From Mycobacterium sp. Z3061 (GTDB lineage: Bacteria > Actinomycetota > Actinomycetes > Mycobacteriales > Mycobacteriaceae), in assembly GCF_031583025.1 (NCBI RefSeq), contig NZ_CP134062.1, positions 5,801,234 to 5,865,233 on the forward strand: a stretch of DNA of 64,000 nucleotides, in the 5' to 3' direction. Below the pieces are notes generated by a model that ran no database searches, had not been told where the DNA came from, and saw only the letters and a list, made by a program, of their open reading frames with translations. Of the stretch, positions 9,109-19,113 are shown one piece after another. Position numbers and translations under genes: made by a program. Each line of letters opens with the position of its first letter. The stretch's first letter is position 1.

Positions 9109-10172
9109 CGCTGACCGCTCTGGGCTTACCGACCGTGCCCCGGCAGGGCGCCGCTCGGGAACCCATGGACGGGCCTCTGCTGGACAGTTACGGCCGCGTC
9201 GCCACCGATCTGCGGGTCTCGCTCACCGACCGCTGCAATCTGCGATGCAACTACTGCATGCCCGAGGAGGGTCTGAACTGGCTGCCCGGCCACCAGTTGC
9301 TGCAACCCGACGAGCTGGCCCGGCTGCTGCGCATCGCCGTCGCCCGGCTGGGAGTCACCAGCGTCCGGTTCACCGGTGGCGAACCGTTGCTGGCCCGGCA
9401 TCTCGAAGAGGTGATCGCCGCGGCCGCCGGGCTGACCCCACGTCCGGAGATCTCGCTGACCACCAATGGGGTGGGGCTGGCGCGACGGGCGGCGGCGCTG
9501 GCCGCGGCCGGGCTGGACCGGGTGAATATCTCGCTGGACAGCGTCAACCCCGCCCACTTCGCGGCAATCACCCGCCGGGACCGCCTTGATGATGTGCTGG
9601 CCGGCCTGGCCGCCGCTGACGCCGCCGGTCTGCGCCCGGTCAAGGTCAATGCGGTCCTGGATCCCGGCACCGGCCGGCAGGACGTCGTGGAACTGCTGCG
9701 TTACTGCCTGGCGTACGGCTACCAGCTGCGTGTCATCGAGCAGATGCCGCTCGACGCCGGGCACCGGTGGCGTCCCGGCGCCGCACTGAGTGCCGACGAC
9801 GTCCTCGAGGCCCTGCGCCAGCACTTCCGTCTCGAACCCGACCCGGCTCCGCGCGGTTCGGCGCCGGCTCAGCTCTGGCTGGTCGATTCGGGACCGGACA
9901 CACCGCGCGGCAAGGTCGGGATCATCGCGTCGGTGTCGCACGCGTTCTGTTCCACCTGTGACCGCACCCGGCTGACGGCCGACGGCCAGATCCGCAGCTG
10001 CCTCTTCTCGAGCGAGGAGACGGACCTCCGCGGCCTTCTTCGCGGCGGTGCCGACGACGATGCCATCGAGACGGCCTGGCGCGCCGCGATGTGGGCCAAG
10101 CCCGCCGGCCACGGAATCAACGAACCGGGATTCATCCAGCCCGCACGTCCGATGAGCGCCATCGGTGGCTGA
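9105..10172 (+). CDS. moaA: GTP 3',8-cyclase (radical SAM, molybdenum cofactor step 1)
   Basis: 355 residues. The radical-SAM [4Fe-4S] motif is CNLRCNYC (Cys44, Cys48, Cys51). The GTP-binding C-terminal cluster is seen as FCSTCDRTRLTADGQIRSCLF, and the protein ends in the Gly-Gly tail needed for activity in MoaA. With MoaC it turns GTP into cyclic pyranopterin monophosphate. It overlaps yccF upstream (4 bases) and moaD downstream (8 bases). Positional equivalent of moaA2 (Rv0869c). Confidence 0.95.
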   Translation: MTLTALGLPTVPRQGAAREPMDGPLLDSYGRVATDLRVSLTDRCNLRCNYCMPEEGLNWLPGHQLLQPDELARLLRIAVARLGVTSVRFTGGEPLLARHLEEVIAAAAGLTPRPEISLTTNGVGLARRAAALAAAGLDRVNISLDSVNPAHFAAITRRDRLDDVLAGLAAADAAGLRPVKVNAVLDPGTGRQDVVELLRYCLAYGYQLRVIEQMPLDAGHRWRPGAALSADDVLEALRQHFRLEPDPAPRGSAPAQLWLVDSGPDTPRGKVGIIASVSHAFCSTCDRTRLTADGQIRSCLFSSEETDLRGLLRGGADDDAIETAWRAAMWAKPAGHGINEPGFIQPARPMSAIGG

Positions 10173-10443
10173 AATTTCCCGGCAGGCCACCGGCATCGCG
10201 GTGACCGTCCGCTATTTCGCCGCCGCCCGCGCAGCAGTAGGTCTCGAGTCGGAAACGCTGGTGTTGCCAACTGGTACGACGGTCGCCGACCTGGTTGAAA
10301 AGCTGGCCAACCGGGGTACACACCTGGCAACGATCTTGAGCCGATGCTCCTATCTGCGCGACGGAATTGCAGTGCGAGATGAGGCCTCGGCGTTATCCGC
10401 CGGCGACACGGTTGACGTACTCCCACCGTTCGCAGGCGGATAA
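10165..10443 (+). CDS. moaD: Molybdopterin synthase sulfur carrier subunit
   Basis: 92 residues from GTG 10165 inside the end of moaA. Beta-grasp fold pattern (VTVRYFAAARAAVGLESETL, ALSAGDTVDVLPPFAGG) ending in the C-terminal Gly-Gly that is adenylated and thiocarboxylated. It works with MoaE, which is encoded on the other strand beyond rpfA. Positional equivalent of moaD2 (Rv0868c). Confidence 0.93.
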   Translation: MAEISRQATGIAVTVRYFAAARAAVGLESETLVLPTGTTVADLVEKLANRGTHLATILSRCSYLRDGIAVRDEASALSAGDTVDVLPPFAGG

Positions 10444-10447
10444 AAAC

Positions 10448-10463
10448 TGTGAGTTATCTCACG
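10448..10463. promoter_or_regulatory. Putative CRP/Rv3676-type binding site upstream of rpfA
   Basis: TGTGAGTTATCTCACG fits the TGTGA-N6-TCACA pattern in 9 of 10 arm bases, and GTGAG-TTAT-CTCAC is a perfect inverted repeat. CRP (Rv3676) is known to activate rpfA in M. tuberculosis. The site lies about 200 bases before the riboswitch and 4 bases after the moaD stop. Binding here is inference. Confidence 0.6.
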
Positions 10464-10659
10464 TAACGGAACGATAACAACCCGGCCACGCTCCGGTGTC
10501 GGGTGCTATGAGCTGCGCAAACGCAGTCGATTCCTGGCGTTTTGCGGCGCCGGTGTGACGAAAACGCCGATCAATTGCACACGTGACGGGACCGCCAGAA
10601 ACCGCTACCGTCTCGGGAGGCTCGTCAAACCCAACCCGAGCGATGAGCCCTCCTTCACC

Positions 10660-11752
<1,093 letters not shown>

Positions 11753-11764
11753 CTTAGTGGTTGA

Positions 11765-11789
11765 GGCCTGAGCCCGCGGGGCTCAGGCC
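11765..11789. terminator. Perfect 11-bp stem between rpfA and moaE
   Basis: GGCCTGAGCCC, loop GCG, GGGCTCAGGCC. It sits 13 bases after the rpfA stop and overlaps the moaE stop codon, so it can serve both convergent transcripts. No U-tract follows on either strand. Confidence 0.6.
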
Positions 11790-12208
11790 GAACCCACCCA
11801 TTCTTCGGACCCGTCGTCGAAGAACTGGTGTTTCCACACCGGTAACCGCTCCTTGATCGCGTTTACCAGCAGCGCGCAGGTGGCGAACGCCGCTTGGCGA
11901 TGATCAGCGGCCACCGCGGCCACCAGCGCGGCTTCTCCGATGTGCAGAACGCCGACGCGGTGGCTGGCGGCCACCGCCCGCACCCCGTCGGCGTGACCGG
12001 CGACCTCCGCCACCACCTCCGCGAAGACATCCGGGGCCGACGGGTGCGCGGAGTATTCCAGCCGCACCACCTGACGGCCGCCGTCGTGGTCGCGGATCAT
12101 GCCGACAAAGCCCACGACGGCCCCGGCGGACTGATGATTCACCAGGGCCTCGTGCTCGGCGAGGGAAATCGGCTGATCGGTCACTGCGGCGCGCAGGACC
12201 GTCGTCAT
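11783..12208 (-). CDS. moaE: Molybdopterin synthase catalytic subunit
   Basis: 141 residues from ATG 12208, which overlaps the mog stop (ATGA). MoaE features: [50 protein letters not shown], and the catalytic-lysine segment [22 protein letters not shown]. MoaE transfers two sulfurs from MoaD thiocarboxylate to cyclic pyranopterin monophosphate. Last gene of the moaC-mog-moaE unit (Rv0864-Rv0866 order). Confidence 0.95.
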   Translation of the reverse strand: MTTVLRAAVTDQPISLAEHEALVNHQSAGAVVGFVGMIRDHDGGRQVVRLEYSAHPSAPDVFAEVVAEVAGHADGVRAVAASHRVGVLHIGEAALVAAVAADHRQAAFATCALLVNAIKERLPVWKHQFFDDGSEEWVGSA

Positions 12209-12684
12209 CGCGGGTGATCTCCGCCGGCAAGCTGCTCGAGTGCGTGGATGAGCACGCCGTCGAGCACCCCGAGGCCGTCGCGCACCCCACCCGGCGATCC
12301 CGGCAGATTGACGATCAGTGTCTTGCCCGCCACCCCGCACACGCCGCGCGACAACACCGACGTCGGCACCTTCGGCAGTCCCGACTGGCGAATCGCGTCG
12401 GCCAAGCCGGGGATCAGGTAGTCCAGCACCGCCACCGTCTGTTCGGGGGTGTTGTCGGTCGGCGCGATGCCGGTGCCGCCCGAGGTGATGATCACGTCGA
12501 CGTCGGCCTCGAGCGAATCGTGCAGCGCGTCACCCACCTCGTTCCCGTCCGCCACCACCCGGGGCTGGGTCGGCAGAAACCCGCGCTGCTCCAGCCATTC
12601 GGCGATGATGGGTCCGCATTCATCGGCATACACACCCTTGGATGCGCGGGTGGAGGCGATGATGATCCGGGCGGTGCGGCTCAT
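12205..12684 (-). CDS. mog: MoaB/Mog molybdopterin adenylyltransferase
   Basis: 159 residues from ATG 12684, overlapping the moaC stop. MoaB/Mog signatures: the [20 protein letters not shown] loop and [16 protein letters not shown]. The enzyme adenylates molybdopterin before molybdate insertion. Translationally coupled on both sides. Confidence 0.93.
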   Translation of the reverse strand: MSRTARIIIASTRASKGVYADECGPIIAEWLEQRGFLPTQPRVVADGNEVGDALHDSLEADVDVIITSGGTGIAPTDNTPEQTVAVLDYLIPGLADAIRQSGLPKVPTSVLSRGVCGVAGKTLIVNLPGSPGGVRDGLGVLDGVLIHALEQLAGGDHPR

Positions 12685-13193
12685 GGTCGCGTCCAACTTC
12701 CGCTGCGACCGCCTTCTTTGCTGATCACCCGGATGCCGTCGATGCGGGCGGCCGGGTCGACCGCTTTGATCATGTCGTAAAGGGTCAGGGCCGCCACACT
12801 TACAGCGGTCAGCGCTTCCATCTCTACCCCCGTTCGGTCGGTGCTGCGCACCGTCGCTCTGATCTCAACATCTGACTCCCCGACGGTGAAGTCAACATCG
12901 ACCTTGGTGAGTGCGAGCTGATGGCACAGCGGGATCAGGTCGCTGGTGCGTTTCGCGGCCTGGATGCCCGCTACCCGCGCGGTCGCCAGCGCATCGCCTT
13001 TGGGCAGGCCACCGGCCGATATCAGCGCCACAACCTCAGCAGAGGTGCACAGCACGCCGACGGCCACGGCGGTGCGCCGCGTCGTCCCTTTATCGGTGAC
13101 GTCGACCATGTGCGCGGCTCCGCGCTCATCCAGGTGCGACAGCGCCGACCCGGGGGCGTCAGGGCGCTCGTCAAAGGCCCCGGCCCCCGACAT
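12681..13193 (-). CDS. moaC: Cyclic pyranopterin monophosphate synthase
   Basis: 170 residues. MoaC motifs: [16 protein letters not shown], the active-site [27 protein letters not shown] segment, and [25 protein letters not shown] with the second catalytic lysine. About 28 residues precede MVDVTDK, slightly longer than E. coli MoaC. It completes the reaction begun by MoaA. First gene of the moaC-mog-moaE unit. Confidence 0.95.
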   Translation of the reverse strand: MSGAGAFDERPDAPGSALSHLDERGAAHMVDVTDKGTTRRTAVAVGVLCTSAEVVALISAGGLPKGDALATARVAGIQAAKRTSDLIPLCHQLALTKVDVDFTVGESDVEIRATVRSTDRTGVEMEALTAVSVAALTLYDMIKAVDPAARIDGIRVISKEGGRSGSWTRP

Positions 13194-13201
13194 CCCGTGC
13201 C

Positions 13202-13393
13202 CTACCAGGTGGCGACCGTCACCGGATGGACGTAGGGCAACTCCTCGGCGGGCACCGGAAACACCACTTCGCCGAACGGCGAGAGTGCGCCCGTGCGGTC
13301 GGTCACGAGTTCGCTCACCGCATGGTCGTCCGGGTCCGTGGTCGGCCAGCCGGGGTCCACATACTTCTCTTTGCGCGCCTTCGAGTCAGCCAC
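13202..13393 (-). CDS. Small conserved hypothetical protein (Rv0863-like)
   Basis: 63 residues from GTG 13393 ([23 protein letters not shown]), highly charged, no membrane segment, no motif recognised. A GTG at 13447 would add 18 residues. I prefer the shorter form: a CAGAAT -10-like hexamer ends 7 bases before GTG 13393, as in mycobacterial leaderless transcripts. It is 8 bases upstream of moaC and diverges from the helicase-associated gene. Confidence 0.6.
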   Translation of the reverse strand: MADSKARKEKYVDPGWPTTDPDDHAVSELVTDRTGALSPFGEVVFPVPAEELPYVHPVTVATW

Positions 13394-13465
13394 GCGCTCT
13401 ATTCTGACAGGTCCGGCAACCGTCCGCGGCGGAAGGTTGAAGCTCACGCCTAGGCTTGATCAGCA

Positions 13466-15721
13466 ATGACCGAACACACCCCGGATATCCCGCTGGGGTC
13501 CTGGCTGGCCGACCTGCCCGACGAGCGGCTGATCCTGCTGTTGGAGCTGCGGCCGGACCTTGCCCAGCCGCCTCCCGGCAGCATCGCGGCACTGGCCGCC
13601 CGCGCGCAGGCGCGTCAGTCGGTCAAGGCTGCCACCGACGACCTTGACTTCCTGCGGTTGGCGGTGCTGGACGCCCTGTTGGTGCTGCAGGCCGACACCG
13701 AACCCGTCCCGGTGACGAAGTTGACGGCCCTGATCGCCGAGCTGGCTCCGGACGCCGACGTGACGGCGGCACTGGATGACCTCAAGAACCGCGCCCTGGT
13801 GTGGGGCGCTACGGCGGTGCGGGTGGCCGCCGACACCGGCAGCGCCCTGCCGTGGCATCCCGGGCAGGTCACCCTCGAGGACCGCGCCCACACCGGCGCG
13901 CAGATCGCCGCGCTGATCGCCGACGCCGACGACGCACAGCGCGACGTCCTGGAGAAGCTGCTCGAAGGGTCGCCGATGGGACGCACCCGCGACGCGGCAC
14001 CCGGGGCTCCGATGGACCGGCCCGTCCCGCAACTGCTCGCGTCGGGCCTGCTGCGACGCGTCGACGCCGAGACGGTGATACTGCCCCGCCACGTCGCGCA
14101 GGTGTTGCGCGGCGAGTCGCCCGGCCCGGTGCAACTGACCGAACCCGATCCGGTGGTGTCGACCGTCTCAGCCGCCGATTCCGACGCCGCGGCCGCCGGC
14201 GCCGTCGTCGACCTGCTGCGTCAGGTCGATGTGCTGCTCGAGAATCTCAGCACCGCACCGGTTTCCGAGCTGCGCAGCGGCGGCCTGGGTATCCGCGAAC
14301 TCAAGCGGCTGGCCAAAGTGACCGGGATCGACGAGGCCCGGCTGGGCCTGATCCTGGAGATCGCCGCGGCGGCGGGGTTGATCGCCAGTGGCATGCCCGA
14401 TCCCGACCCGGCCCACGGGGACGGACCGTACTGGGCGCCCACGGGGACAGCCGATCGGTTCAACACGCTGGCCGCCGCTGACCGTTGGTATCTGCTGGCC
14501 ACCACCTGGCTCGACCTGACCTGCCGCCCGACGCTGATCGGCAGCCGCGGTCCGGACGGCAAACCGTTTGGCGCGCTTTCGAATTCACTGTTCTCGACGG
14601 CGGCCCCACTGGACCGGCGGCTTCTCCTGACACTGCTCGCCGGCCTACCGGGCGGCGACGGCGTCGACGCGAGAACGGCGTCCGCGGCCTTGATCTGGCG
14701 GCGCCCGCGCTGGGCCCGGCGGTTGCAGCCCGAGCCGGTCGCCGACCTGCTGGCCGAGGGCCACGCAGTGGGACTGATCGGTCGCGGGGCGATCAGCACG
14801 CCGGGCCGCGCACTGCTCGGTGACGAGAGCCCGGACGTCGTCGTCGACGCGATGACTCGGGCGCTACCCAAACCGATCGACCACTTCCTGGTCCAGGCCG
14901 ACCTGACCGTGGTAGTGCCGGGTCCGCTGGAACGCGACCTGGCCGACGACCTCGCCACCGTCGCGACCGTCGAATCGGCCGGTGCGGCAATGGTTTACCG
15001 GGTCAGCGAACAGTCCATCCGGCATGCACTCGACATCGGCAAGACGCGCGACTGGATGCAGGCCTTTTTCGCCGAGCACTCCAAAACCCCGGTGCCGCAG
15101 GGTCTTACCTACCTGATCGACGACGTGGCACGTAGGCACGGTCAACTCCGTATCGGGATGGCATCCTCATTCGTGCGCTGCGAAGATCCCGCCCTACTTG
15201 CGCAGGCGGTGGCGGCACCGGCTACCGAGGGACTGCAGCTGCGGGCGCTGGCCCCCACGGTGGCGGTGTCGCCGGCGACCATCGCCGAAGTGCTCGCCGC
15301 CTTGCGAACCGCGGGGTTCGCCCCGGCCGCTGAAGACTCCACCGGCGCGATCGTCGACGTGCGGACCCGCGGCGCCCGGGTCGCCGCTCCGCCCCAGCGC
15401 CGGGCGTACCGGCCGGTCCCCCGGCCCAGCAGTGAGACGCTGAACGCCGTGGTCGGGGTGCTGCGCAAGGTCACCGCGGCCCCGTTCGGCAACATCCGCG
15501 TCGATCCTGCGGTGTCGATGTCGCTGCTGCAGCGCGCCGCCAAAGACCAGGACACGGTGCTCATCGGCTACCTCGACGCCGCAGGGGTGGCCACCCAGCG
15601 GGTGGTGTCCCCGATCGTCGTCCGGGGTGGCCAGCTGGTGGCTTTCGATTCAGGGTCCGGGCGGATGCGGGACTTCGCCATCCACCGCATCACATCGGTG
15701 ATGTCGGCGGACGAAGGATAA
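13466..15721 (+). CDS. Large helicase-associated protein (XPB/Ssl2-like domain, Rv0862c-like)
   Basis: 751 residues, alanine/leucine-rich, soluble. The C-terminal third (about 470-745: KPIDHFLVQADLTVVVPGPLERDL, then TLIGYLDAAG-type ending VVRGGQLVAFDSGSGRMRDFAIHRI) matches the Helicase_C_3/WYL-like module annotated in Rv0862c. No Walker A or DExH is visible, so it is not a helicase by itself. Constant linkage to the XPB gene, here 58 bases downstream, suggests a partner role, perhaps like archaeal Bax1; this is inference. Confidence 0.75.
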   Translation: MTEHTPDIPLGSWLADLPDERLILLLELRPDLAQPPPGSIAALAARAQARQSVKAATDDLDFLRLAVLDALLVLQADTEPVPVTKLTALIAELAPDADVTAALDDLKNRALVWGATAVRVAADTGSALPWHPGQVTLEDRAHTGAQIAALIADADDAQRDVLEKLLEGSPMGRTRDAAPGAPMDRPVPQLLASGLLRRVDAETVILPRHVAQVLRGESPGPVQLTEPDPVVSTVSAADSDAAAAGAVVDLLRQVDVLLENLSTAPVSELRSGGLGIRELKRLAKVTGIDEARLGLILEIAAAAGLIASGMPDPDPAHGDGPYWAPTGTADRFNTLAAADRWYLLATTWLDLTCRPTLIGSRGPDGKPFGALSNSLFSTAAPLDRRLLLTLLAGLPGGDGVDARTASAALIWRRPRWARRLQPEPVADLLAEGHAVGLIGRGAISTPGRALLGDESPDVVVDAMTRALPKPIDHFLVQADLTVVVPGPLERDLADDLATVATVESAGAAMVYRVSEQSIRHALDIGKTRDWMQAFFAEHSKTPVPQGLTYLIDDVARRHGQLRIGMASSFVRCEDPALLAQAVAAPATEGLQLRALAPTVAVSPATIAEVLAALRTAGFAPAAEDSTGAIVDVRTRGARVAAPPQRRAYRPVPRPSSETLNAVVGVLRKVTAAPFGNIRVDPAVSMSLLQRAAKDQDTVLIGYLDAAGVATQRVVSPIVVRGGQLVAFDSGSGRMRDFAIHRITSVMSADEG

Positions 15722-15725
15722 TGGA

Positions 15726-15761
15726 CGTTGCTCCCCGCCAACCGCTTGCCGGGGAGCAACG
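15726..15761 (+). repeat. Perfect 12-bp inverted repeat between the helicase-associated gene and ercc3
   Basis: CGTTGCTCCCCG, 12-base loop, CGGGGAGCAACG. It fills most of the 58-base gap and ends 4 bases before the GGAGGAG ribosome site of ercc3. No U-run follows. It could be a transcript-stabilising or attenuating hairpin within the operon, or an operator. Confidence 0.7.
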
Positions 15762-15779
15762 ATTGGAGGAGCAGCGCCC

Positions 15780-17429
15780 ATGACAGACGGGCCGTTGATT
15801 GTGCAGTCCGATAAAACGGTGCTGCTCGAAGTCGACCATGAGCAGGCCGGGGCGGCGCGCGCCGCCATCGCGCCGTTCGCCGAGCTGGAACGCGCACCCG
15901 AGCACATCCACACCTACCGCATCACACCGCTGGCGCTGTGGAACGCCCGCGCCGCCGGACACGACGCTGAGCAGGTGGTCGACGCGCTGGTCAGCTTCTC
16001 CCGCTACGCGGTACCGCAACCCCTGCTGGTCGACATCGTCGACACCATGGCGCGGTACGGCCGCCTGCAACTGGTCAAGCACCCCGCGCACGGCCTGACG
16101 CTGCTGAGCTTCGATCGCGCCGTCCTCGAAGAAGTGCTGCGCAACAAGAAGATCGCGCCGATGCTCGGCGCCCGCATCGACGACGACACCGTCGCCGTTC
16201 ACCCCAGCGAGCGCGGCCGGGTCAAGCAGATGCTGCTCAAGATCGGCTGGCCGGCGGAGGATCTCGCCGGCTACGTGGACGGCGAGGCCCACCCGATCAG
16301 TCTGGAACCCGACGGGTGGGAGCTGCGCGACTACCAGCAGCTCGCCGCGGACTCGTTCTGGGCCGGCGGCTCGGGCGTGGTGGTACTGCCCTGCGGCGCC
16401 GGCAAGACGCTGGTCGGTGCGGCCGCCATGGCAAAAGCGCAGGCCACAACGCTGATTTTGGTCACCAACATCGTGGCGGCCCGGCAGTGGAAGCGCGAGC
16501 TGGTGGCACGGACCTCGCTCACCGAGGAGGAGATCGGCGAATACTCCGGCGAGCGCAAGGAGATCCGGCCCGTCACCATCTCGACGTACCAGATGATCAC
16601 GCGACGCACCAAGGGCGAGTACCGGCATCTGGAGCTGTTCGACAGCCGCGACTGGGGCCTGATTGTCTATGACGAGGTGCACCTGCTGCCGGCACCGGTG
16701 TTCCGGATGACCGCCGACCTGCAGTCCAAGCGGCGCCTTGGCCTCACCGCCACGCTGATCCGCGAGGACGGCCGGGAGGGCGATGTGTTCTCGCTGATCG
16801 GGCCGAAGCGATATGACGCCCCGTGGAAGGACATTGAGGCACAGGGCTGGATCGCACCGGCTGAGTGCGTGGAAGTCCGGGTCACCATGACCGACAACGA
16901 GCGGATGATCTACGCCACCGCCGAGCCCGAGGAACGCTACAAGCTGTGTTCGACCGTGCACACCAAAATTGCTGTGGTGAAGTCGATCCTGAAGAATCAC
17001 CCTGGCGAGCAGACCCTGGTGATCGGCGCATACCTCGATCAGCTCGACGAGCTGGGTGCCGAGCTGGGCGCCCCGGTGATCCAGGGGTCGACCAAGACCC
17101 GGGAACGCGAGGACCTATTCGACCAGTTCCGGCGTGGTGAGATCGCGACCCTGGTGGTGTCCAAGGTGGCCAACTTTTCCATTGACCTGCCGGAAGCCTC
17201 TGTTGCGGTTCAGGTTTCGGGCACCTTCGGGTCGCGACAGGAGGAGGCCCAGCGCCTGGGCCGGCTACTGCGGCCCAAGGCGGACGGTGGCGGCGCCATC
17301 TTCTATTCGGTGGTTGCGCGCGACAGCCTGGACGCCGAATATGCCGCGCACCGGCAGCGTTTTCTGGCTGAGCAGGGCTACGGGTACATCATTCGCGACG
17401 CCGACGACCTTCTGGGCCCGGCGATCTAG
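15780..17429 (+). CDS. ercc3: XPB/ERCC3-type DNA helicase
   Basis: 549 residues, near the 542 of Rv0861c. The N-terminal ~170 residues are the damage-recognition/helicase-associated domain. Then come SF2 motifs: Q-like LRDYQQLAADSFW, Walker A CGAGKT (Lys209), DEVH at about 298-301, TATLIRED, and in domain 2 LVVSKVANFSIDLPEA and QEEAQRLGRLLRP (motif VI). A 3'-5' ATP-dependent DNA helicase probably acting in repair. Strong SD before ATG 15780. Followed by a 56-base terminator hairpin. Confidence 0.93.
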   Translation: MTDGPLIVQSDKTVLLEVDHEQAGAARAAIAPFAELERAPEHIHTYRITPLALWNARAAGHDAEQVVDALVSFSRYAVPQPLLVDIVDTMARYGRLQLVKHPAHGLTLLSFDRAVLEEVLRNKKIAPMLGARIDDDTVAVHPSERGRVKQMLLKIGWPAEDLAGYVDGEAHPISLEPDGWELRDYQQLAADSFWAGGSGVVVLPCGAGKTLVGAAAMAKAQATTLILVTNIVAARQWKRELVARTSLTEEEIGEYSGERKEIRPVTISTYQMITRRTKGEYRHLELFDSRDWGLIVYDEVHLLPAPVFRMTADLQSKRRLGLTATLIREDGREGDVFSLIGPKRYDAPWKDIEAQGWIAPAECVEVRVTMTDNERMIYATAEPEERYKLCSTVHTKIAVVKSILKNHPGEQTLVIGAYLDQLDELGAELGAPVIQGSTKTREREDLFDQFRRGEIATLVVSKVANFSIDLPEASVAVQVSGTFGSRQEEAQRLGRLLRPKADGGGAIFYSVVARDSLDAEYAAHRQRFLAEQGYGYIIRDADDLLGPAI

Positions 17430-17435
17430 GACCGC

Positions 17436-17491
17436 GAGCAGACGCAAAAGCCCCCTGGAACATGTGTTCCAAGGGGCTTTTGCGTCTGCTC
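17436..17491. terminator. 56-base bidirectional terminator hairpin after ercc3
   Basis: Two 27-base arms with one mismatch around a TG loop. From outside in: GAGCAGACGCAAAA, then GC-rich GCCCC(C/T)TGGAACA, mirrored to TTTTGCGTCTGCTC. On either strand a GC stem is followed by TTTTGCGT, so it can end both ercc3 and the convergent thiolase transcript. A second element at 24015 has the same outer arms and length. Confidence 0.85.
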
Positions 17492-17501
17492 GGCGTGGGG
17501 A

Positions 17502-18647
17502 CTAGAGCGACAGGATGGTCGCCGAGGCGGTGCCCGGCGCGCCGTAGACCTGCGCCAGACCCACCCGCGGGTTGCCCGGCACCTGCCGTTCGCCTGCCTC
17601 ACCGCGCAACTGCCGCACCAACTCATGCATCTGGCGCAACCCGGACGCGCCGATCGGCTCGCCGTTGGCGATGAGACCGCCGTCGGTGTTGACCGGAATC
17701 GAACCGTGAATCTCGGTGGCACCGTCGGCCACCAACTTCTCCTGTTCGCCGTCAGCGCACAGACCCGTCTCGGCCATGTGGATCACCTCGCTGCCGGCAT
17801 CGGTGTCCTGCAACTGGGCCACGTCGACGTCCTCAGGCCCGATGCCCGCGGCCTCGTAGGCGGCTTTGGCCGCGTACACCGTCGGCGAGGCGTCGCCGTC
17901 CAGCGGAGCGAACGTGGCGTGCACCTCGTAGGCGCCGTAACGGCGGGTGCGAATCTCGCAGGCGCGCACGTACACCGGCTTGTCGGTGTATTTGTGTGCC
18001 AGGTCGGCGCGGCACATGATCACCGCCGCGGCCCCCTCGTCCGGCGCGCAAAACATGTACTGCGTCAGCGGATAGTTGAGCACCGCTGAGTTGAGGATCT
18101 CTTCTTCCGGAATTGCCTTGCGGCGGAACGCGTTCGGGTTCATCGCGCCGTTGCGGAAGTTCTTGGCTGCCACCTTGGCCAGCGTCGCCTGAGAGATGTT
18201 GTGGTCGTGCAGGTACTTGTTGGCCTTCATGCCGAAGAACTTCGTGGTGACGAACTGCCCGTTCTGCGCATACCACTGCGGCAGCGCGAGTTTGGCGGGA
18301 TCGTCGGTGAACGCGCCGCGGGGATGCTTGTCCAACCCGATCGCGATTCCGAGGTCGTACTTGCCCAACCGGATGGTGTCGGCGGTCTGCTGGATGGCGC
18401 TCGCCGCCGTGGCGCAGGCGTTGAACACATTGGTGAACGTGATCCCGGTGAGCCCGACGAGGCGCGTCACGGCGTCCGGGTTGGACACCTCATGACTGCC
18501 GCCGAAGCCGAACTGAATGTCCTTCCAGTCCACTCCGGCGTCGGTCAGAGCGGACTGGATCGCCTCGGCACCCATCTCCATCGCGGTCTTCTCGAACCTG
18601 CCGAAGGGGTGCAGGCCGACGCCGATGATGGCGACATCGTTGGTCAT
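17502..18647 (-). CDS. Thiolase-like lipid-transfer protein (SCP2-thiolase/Ltp2 type)
   Basis: 381 residues with the two-lobed thiolase fold. The nucleophile-position cysteine is present (NACATAAS, Cys78), but the second lobe reads NGEPIGASG where thiolases have GHP-x-G-x-G, and the C-terminal Cys-x-Gly is replaced by VYGAPG. This pattern is typical of the thiolase-like proteins of sterol side-chain breakdown, some of which (Ltp2) are aldolases working with a DUF35 partner. The DUF35 gene lies one base upstream. Steroid-type substrate is inference. Confidence 0.82.
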   Translation of the reverse strand: MTNDVAIIGVGLHPFGRFEKTAMEMGAEAIQSALTDAGVDWKDIQFGFGGSHEVSNPDAVTRLVGLTGITFTNVFNACATAASAIQQTADTIRLGKYDLGIAIGLDKHPRGAFTDDPAKLALPQWYAQNGQFVTTKFFGMKANKYLHDHNISQATLAKVAAKNFRNGAMNPNAFRRKAIPEEEILNSAVLNYPLTQYMFCAPDEGAAAVIMCRADLAHKYTDKPVYVRACEIRTRRYGAYEVHATFAPLDGDASPTVYAAKAAYEAAGIGPEDVDVAQLQDTDAGSEVIHMAETGLCADGEQEKLVADGATEIHGSIPVNTDGGLIANGEPIGASGLRQMHELVRQLRGEAGERQVPGNPRVGLAQVYGAPGTASATILSL

Positions 18648-18648
18648 T

Positions 18649-19077
18649 TCATGCTCCTGTCGCTGCGACCGGCTGGAACGCGAAGGTCATGATTTCGGCG
18701 CCGTCGTCGTCGCGATTCAGCGGCACCATGGTGAGTTCGACTTCCTGACCGAAATCCAGCTTGGCCGGATCATTCTCGGTGAGCCTGCCTTCCACCCGGA
18801 TCACGTCACCGAGTTGAACCAGGCCGACCCCGAACGGCACGAAGTCCTTGCCAACAGGTCCGGCGTAAGGGGCGCCCGGCGGGAACCCCTGGGTGGTCCA
18901 TGCGACCAGCGTGCCGCGCCGCGGCAGCAACACCTCGGTCATCTCGCTGTGGCTGCAGCGCGGACAGTACCGCTGCACCGGGAACGTCGTGGCCTCACAA
19001 CTGCCGCATCGGCTGCCGATCAGCTGGGGATTCTCGTCCGGCCAGGTAGAGATTTCAGGGGCCAGCGCCTTCTGCAT
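18649..19077 (-). CDS. DUF35 zinc-ribbon/OB-fold protein
   Basis: 142 residues from ATG 19077. A rubredoxin-like zinc ribbon (CGSC at 24-27, CPRC at 38-41) is followed by an OB-fold (RRGTLVAWTTQGFPP, VPFGVGLVQLGDVIRVEGRL). Such proteins bind thiolase-like or hydratase partners in acyl-CoA and steroid side-chain degradation. Upstream of and adjacent to the thiolase-like gene, so the two probably form one complex. Confidence 0.85.
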   Translation of the reverse strand: MQKALAPEISTWPDENPQLIGSRCGSCEATTFPVQRYCPRCSHSEMTEVLLPRRGTLVAWTTQGFPPGAPYAGPVGKDFVPFGVGLVQLGDVIRVEGRLTENDPAKLDFGQEVELTMVPLNRDDDGAEIMTFAFQPVAATGA

Positions 19078-19113
19078 CGACAAACCTCCGTGGAGCACGG
19101 GAAAAGTCCGACT

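Noticed and set aside
15690-17000. 436-codon frame antisense to ercc3
   Set aside because: Overlaps the helicase motifs on the plus strand and has no domain features.
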